This document shows positions 5,339 through 5,917 of a stretch of 5,917 bases of DNA, piece by piece. This DNA is from Flavobacteriales bacterium (GTDB lineage: Bacteria; Bacteroidota; Bacteroidia; UBA10329): positions 1 through 5,917 of the forward strand of contig DMRV01000442.1 in the NCBI GenBank assembly GCA_003456455.1, written 5' to 3'. A model generated the notes under the pieces. The model did no database searches and was not told the DNA's origin. It was given only the letters and a program-made list of their open reading frames with translations. The position numbers were made by a program, and so were the translations under genes. How positions within the stretch are numbered: the first letter of the stretch is position 1; each line of letters starts with the position of its first letter.

Positions 5339-5917
5339 TTATCAGTCTTTCTTCTCACGTGTCTACTTAAAATGCGCTGCTTTTCTTTTTTGACCAGTTC
5401 ATTCTTTCGGTGTCCCCAGATTTTCGCCCGCGCAATCTTGCCGCTTTTTTCAAGATTAACAAGAGGCTTGGGGTAATCAAGTTGTAAAGCACCGAATGCC
5501 TTGTCCATTTCCGTCATCTTCCACGGTTCGTGAATGAATTCCGCTGGTACATCCTGTAGCTCAGGAACCCATTTTCTGATGAAAACACCATCTGGATCGT
5601 GGTCTTTAGATTGCTTTACTGGATTATACATTCTCACCGTATTGATACCTGTTGTGCCTGCTTGCATCTGAAATTGCGGGTAATGAATGCCAGGCTCATA
5701 ATCGAGAAACTGCTTCGCGAGATGATAAACGCCTGTTCTCCAATCTTGATCAATATGATGGCACAGAAACGAGACCACCATGGCGCGCATTCGGAAGTTA
5801 ATCCAGCCCGTTTCAGCCACGCATCGCATGCAGGCATCTACTAACGGATAACCAGTCTTCCCTTCTTTCCATGCTTGGACAGAATCAGGTTTTTCGGGTC
5901 GTTCTAGCAACTCGTAA
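5335..5917 (-). CDS. Class I-like DNA photolyase/cryptochrome, C-terminal part (5' end beyond window)
   Basis: The frame is open through the right edge (first whole codons TAC GAG TTG at 5916-5908), so about 194 residues of a protein that is usually 430-500 long are visible. The TTG at 5910-5908 is an internal Leu codon and not the start. The visible part is the FAD-binding helical domain: AWKEGKTGYPLVDACMR, G-W-I-N-F-R-M-R, D-W-R-T-G, T-G-I-N-T-V-R-M-Y-N-P, D-H-D-P-D-G-V-F-I-R-K-W-V-P-E-L, then H-E-P-W and L-D-Y-P-K-P-L-V. These follow E. coli CPD photolyase through to near its end, after which there is a Lys/Arg-rich tail (about 30 residues, ending RRKTDK). Against E. coli, the FAD-proximal W382 is F, N378 is H and W306 appears to be R, while W359 is kept. 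The enzyme could be a CPD photolyase of a divergent clade or a photosensory cryptochrome. It is the first visible gene of a three-gene operon. Confidence 0.9.
   Translation of the reverse strand, partial: YELLERPEKPDSVQAWKEGKTGYPLVDACMRCVAETGWINFRMRAMVVSFLCHHIDQDWRTGVYHLAKQFLDYEPGIHYPQFQMQAGTTGINTVRMYNPVKQSKDHDPDGVFIRKWVPELQDVPAEFIHEPWKMTEMDKAFGALQLDYPKPLVNLEKSGKIARAKIWGHRKNELVKKEKQRILSRHVRRKTDK

Noticed and set aside
5090..5476. 128-codon plus-strand reading frame
   Set aside because: It lies opposite the photolyase, DUF2256 and DPRP genes, all with clear family motifs, and its translation shows no domain.
5908..5910. TTG codon as a start for the right-edge photolyase
   Set aside because: The frame stays open (TAC GAG before it) to the window edge, and the protein would lack most of a photolyase. 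It is an internal Leu codon in a gene cut by the window.

Overview
The window most likely comes from a Bacteroidota chromosome, probably a marine flavobacteria-type organism. This rests on the AT-rich sequence, the absence of obvious Shine-Dalgarno sites, a secreted protein cleaved at an AFS|Q-type site, WG repeats of the INPQF flavour, and a cysteine-free version of the deoxyribodipyrimidine-photolyase-related protein that I associate with this phylum. The assignment is inference. All five confident genes and the one partial left-edge gene lie on the minus strand, so the window is read from right to left.

Right end (5917 to 3724) is a light/DNA-repair operon of three tightly packed genes. 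First is the C-terminal part of a class I-like photolyase/cryptochrome, whose N-terminus lies beyond the right edge. Second is a 47-codon DUF2256 zinc-ribbon-like microprotein starting at GTG. It overlaps the photolyase stop by 4 bases (GTGA) and the next start by 8 bases. Third is a 492-residue DPRP/FeS-BCP-family photolyase in which all four expected [4Fe-4S] cysteines are replaced. The two flavoproteins come from different branches of the photolyase superfamily and are joined translationally through the small Cys4 protein.

Middle (3723 to 2097) starts with a 463-bp non-coding gap holding a long-range inverted repeat with two inner hairpins and a weak, possibly decayed reading frame. Next is an exported 331-residue protein built almost wholly of WG repeats: eight units of exactly 34 residues plus one shortened unit. 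A perfect 13-bp hairpin with a T-run follows and probably terminates that transcript. It sits only 25 bases before the next start codon.

Left end (2096 to 1) is a two-gene unit. A class V PLP-dependent enzyme with a Tat-like leader (isopenicillin-N-epimerase/EgtE-like fold, not a cysteine desulfurase) is coupled by an ATGA overlap to a multi-pass membrane protein carrying a VanZ-like core. The membrane protein runs off the left edge.

The points most worth following up are the photolyase-DUF2256-photolyase operon, the loss of the Fe-S ligands and of part of the Trp triad in its two flavoproteins, and the coupling of an apparently exported PLP enzyme to a VanZ-like protein.
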